Shown here piece by piece: positions 4,944 to 5,162 of a stretch of DNA of 5,162 bases (within the stretch, counting starts at the first letter, position 1; the number at the start of each line of letters is the position of its first letter). The position numbers and the translations under genes are program-made. The notes beneath the pieces were generated by a model. The model saw only the letters and a list, made by a program, of their open reading frames with translations. It did not search any database and had not been told where the DNA came from. The DNA comes from JBDKTH01 sp964558295 (GTDB lineage: Bacteria; Planctomycetota; Planctomycetia; Pirellulales; Thermoguttaceae), in the NCBI GenBank assembly GCA_964558295.1, contig CAZLDQ010000318.1, positions 1-5,162 on the forward strand, written 5' to 3'.

Positions 4944-4990
4944 CGCGCGGCGGGGGTGAGGTTACCGCACCGCCAAGCCCCCGCCGTGCG
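4944..4990 (+). repeat. 13-bp GC-rich inverted repeat
   Basis: CGCGCGGCGGGGG (4944-4956) pairs with CCCCCGCCGTGCG (4978-4990) with one G:T pair across a 21-base loop. It lies about 150 bases after the integrase stop and just before the ribosome-binding site of the next gene. Only GCGTCTT follows, so as a terminator it would lack a proper T-run. It might serve as a transcription block, an RNA structure controlling the next gene, or a recombination-related site. Confidence 0.5.
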
Positions 4991-5005
4991 GCGTCTTAAG
5001 AACAC

Positions 5006-5010
5006 GGAGG
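5006..5010 (+). promoter_or_regulatory. strong ribosome-binding site of the truncated last gene
   Basis: GGAGG ends 7 bases before a GTG at 5018. It is the best Shine-Dalgarno on the plus strand of this window and decides the start and frame of the gene that runs off the right edge. Confidence 0.7.
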
Positions 5011-5017
5011 AACAGTT

Positions 5018-5162
5018 GTGGTCACGAAAACCGACATAGCCAAGGTCCTGCTCAAGTTCGGGCATGACAGCCCTGCGGATCGCGAATTTGCGATCCGCGA
5101 GAACCGGGAGAACGGTGAACTGGTCGCGATCGTCGGCCCACTGCACGAAACGCTTGGCCGGA
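5018..5162 (+). CDS. 5' end of an unrecognised gene (runs off the window)
   Basis: From GTG at 5018 the frame stays open to the edge, giving 48 residues that begin MVTKTDIAKVLLKFG and continue with REFAIRENRENGELVAIVGPLHETLG. The sequence is hydrophilic and looks like a folded soluble protein: a helix (about 5-15), a charged segment, then a strand-like ELVAIVG (39-45). There is no signal peptide and no motif I can assign. The start is supported by GGAGG seven bases upstream. It follows the integrase on the same strand after 224 bases containing several hairpins, so it is probably the first cargo gene of the element if one exists. A perfect 9-bp palindromic repeat (5075-5098) lies within the coding part. 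Function unknown; the missing 3' part would be needed. Confidence 0.6.
   Translation, partial: MVTKTDIAKVLLKFGHDSPADREFAIRENRENGELVAIVGPLHETLGR

Noticed and set aside
3803..4999. A 398-codon open frame overlapping the whole integrase in another frame
   Set aside because: The integrase frame has a complete catalytic set and ordinary domain order. The overlapping frame gives Arg/Gly/Ser/Pro-rich sequence without domains, as expected from the high GC content.
1..5162. CRISPR array or insertion-sequence ends
   Set aside because: No regularly spaced repeats, and no transposase or terminal inverted repeats with target duplication, were found.

Overview
The window looks like a piece of a planctomycete chromosome. 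This is inferred from the protein content: a large secreted protein of a Tyr/Arg/Val/Thr-rich type, an 84-residue Trm112-like protein with a single cysteine, and a 98-residue orphan with an FRGLIGPM...DVIRYESP core all resemble families I associate with Planctomycetes. Start signals are often weak, which also fits that phylum. No database search was possible.

Left part (about 1-2900), ordinary host genes. On the minus strand lie a Trm112-like small protein (596-850) and a HIT-family nucleotide hydrolase (160-504), probably co-transcribed. Diverging from them on the plus strand is a secreted protein of unknown function (1074-1739). Converging on that gene are two more minus-strand genes, a tandem CBS-domain protein (2353-2886) and a small conserved-looking orphan (1871-2167).

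Middle part (about 3070-3900), a regulatory cluster. It holds a tRNA-Ser(CGA) with a long variable arm and an unusual acceptor/T-stem geometry, then a branched inverted-repeat structure ending in a short T tract. Next is a near-consensus promoter placed so close to the start codon of an XRE-type repressor that the mRNA should be leaderless. After the repressor gene comes a second near-consensus promoter, immediately followed by a perfect 8-bp dyad. The core of that dyad (GGTGT-N6-ACAC) recurs upstream of the repressor promoter, so the two sites are candidate operators for the repressor. A structured, apparently non-coding leader of about 270 bases then leads to the integrase.

Right part (3900-5162), a mobile-element module. 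A complete tyrosine recombinase with all expected catalytic residues is followed by a hairpin-rich intergenic region. The 5' end of an unrecognised gene with a strong ribosome-binding site then runs off the window.

My overall reading is that the right half is the entry end of an integrative element sitting next to a tRNA-Ser gene, with a small XRE switch controlling a promoter that could drive the integrase. The attachment sites and the far end of the element are not in the window, so this remains an inference.
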